From positions 1 to 24,695 of the IMG/VR virus record IMGVR_UViG_3300032282_001575: 24,695 nt of DNA; one strand, given 5' to 3'. The notes beneath the pieces are model-generated. The model made no database searches. It worked only from the letters and a program-made list of their open reading frames with translations, and was not told where the DNA came from. Positions 24,419-24,695 of the stretch are shown here, piece after piece. Position 1 is the first letter of the stretch. Each line of letters begins with the position of its first letter. Both the position numbers and the translations under genes were made by a program. The stretch comes from a virus.

Positions 24419-24695
24419 ATGGCTAAATTTGGCAAATCAATCGTATCTGACGATTTCGAAATACCTTCAGTATCGATAACACCACCACCACCGCCAGCAG
24501 CTCCTGTTACGCCAACAGTAACAGCTTCTGTCGCGCCTCCACCTTCTCCACAGCCTGTGGTTACTCCTACAACTGCGGCTACAACAACTCCTGCTATAGA
24601 ATTTACACCTATGTCTCCTGAAAAAGCAGAAGAACATTGGGTAAAATCTTTGTGGAGACCAGCAATGGGTTGGCTTTACATGCTTATTTGTTTAA
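24419..24695 (+). CDS. Proline-rich membrane protein, holin-like (partial)
   Basis: The frame is open from ATG 24419 to the window end (92 complete codons). Start: AAAGGAAATAG just upstream. Residues 1-62 are a low-complexity Pro/Thr/Ala segment (TPPPPPAAPV, SPQPVVTPTTAATTTPA). Residues 70-92 (AEEHWVKSLWRPAMGWLYML and ICL) resemble the start of small phage membrane proteins of the holin type, in which a WRP..GW motif precedes the first membrane span. The rest lies outside the window. A holin or other inner-membrane protein is a guess; a proline-rich N-terminus is unusual for a holin. Confidence 0.6.
   Translation, partial: MAKFGKSIVSDDFEIPSVSITPPPPPAAPVTPTVTASVAPPPSPQPVVTPTTAATTTPAIEFTPMSPEKAEEHWVKSLWRPAMGWLYMLICL

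Overview
This window is part of a tailed-phage genome. Nearly every gene with a recognisable family belongs to the contractile-tail baseplate or head-completion set of T4-like myoviruses (gp4, gp5, gp6, gp8, gp25, gp26, gp27, gp48 and gp53 types). The DNA is clearly AT-rich and the genes are packed with 1-4 base overlaps or gaps of a few bases. The baseplate proteins resemble those of marine T4-like phages (cyanophage and pelagiphage types) more than T4 itself: a very large DUF4815-type protein, a greatly enlarged gp8, and a PAAR tip encoded apart from the spike. The host cannot be read from the sequence. An AT-rich marine bacterium is a reasonable guess only.

Layout. From 21839 leftwards to base 1, thirteen genes run on the minus strand: tail-tube cap (gp48-like), wedge gp53, hub gp27-like, OB-fold hub/spike (gp5-like, no lysozyme seen), beta-helix spike, PAAR tip, wedge gp25, wedge gp6, a gp7-like wedge protein, a tail-fibre-like protein with four internal repeats, an enlarged gp8, a 1745-residue DUF4815-type protein ending in a Hint (Hedgehog/intein) domain, and a gene that leaves the window at base 1. 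From 21900 rightwards, five genes or expressed frames run on the plus strand: head-completion nuclease gp4, an unnamed conserved protein, a tube/tube-initiator-like protein, a gp26-type baseplate-hub chaperone with a -1 frame extension, and a proline-rich, holin-like gene cut by the window end.

Regulation. Four copies of AATAAATA, one base from the T4 late-promoter box TATAAATA, lie 25-36 bases upstream of start codons. Two of them sit back to back in the 60-base divergent spacer (21840-21899). One overlaps the stop codon of the Hint-bearing gene and points at the partial gene. No tRNA, CRISPR array, insertion sequence or convincing terminator was seen. No gene-free stretch exceeds 60 bases.

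Most interesting points. (1) The DUF4815-type protein, normally one polypeptide as far as I recall, appears split in two exactly where a Hint domain sits. The Hint keeps the N-terminal chemistry (Gly-Cys-Phe junction, TxxH) but lacks the C-terminal splicing residues. (2) A perfect T_TTT_TTT slippery heptamer in the last codons of the gp26-like gene leads in the -1 frame into a 57-codon extension that has no start codon of its own. (3) Strong hairpins lie inside the DUF4815 gene, one of them in the linker just before the Hint cysteine.
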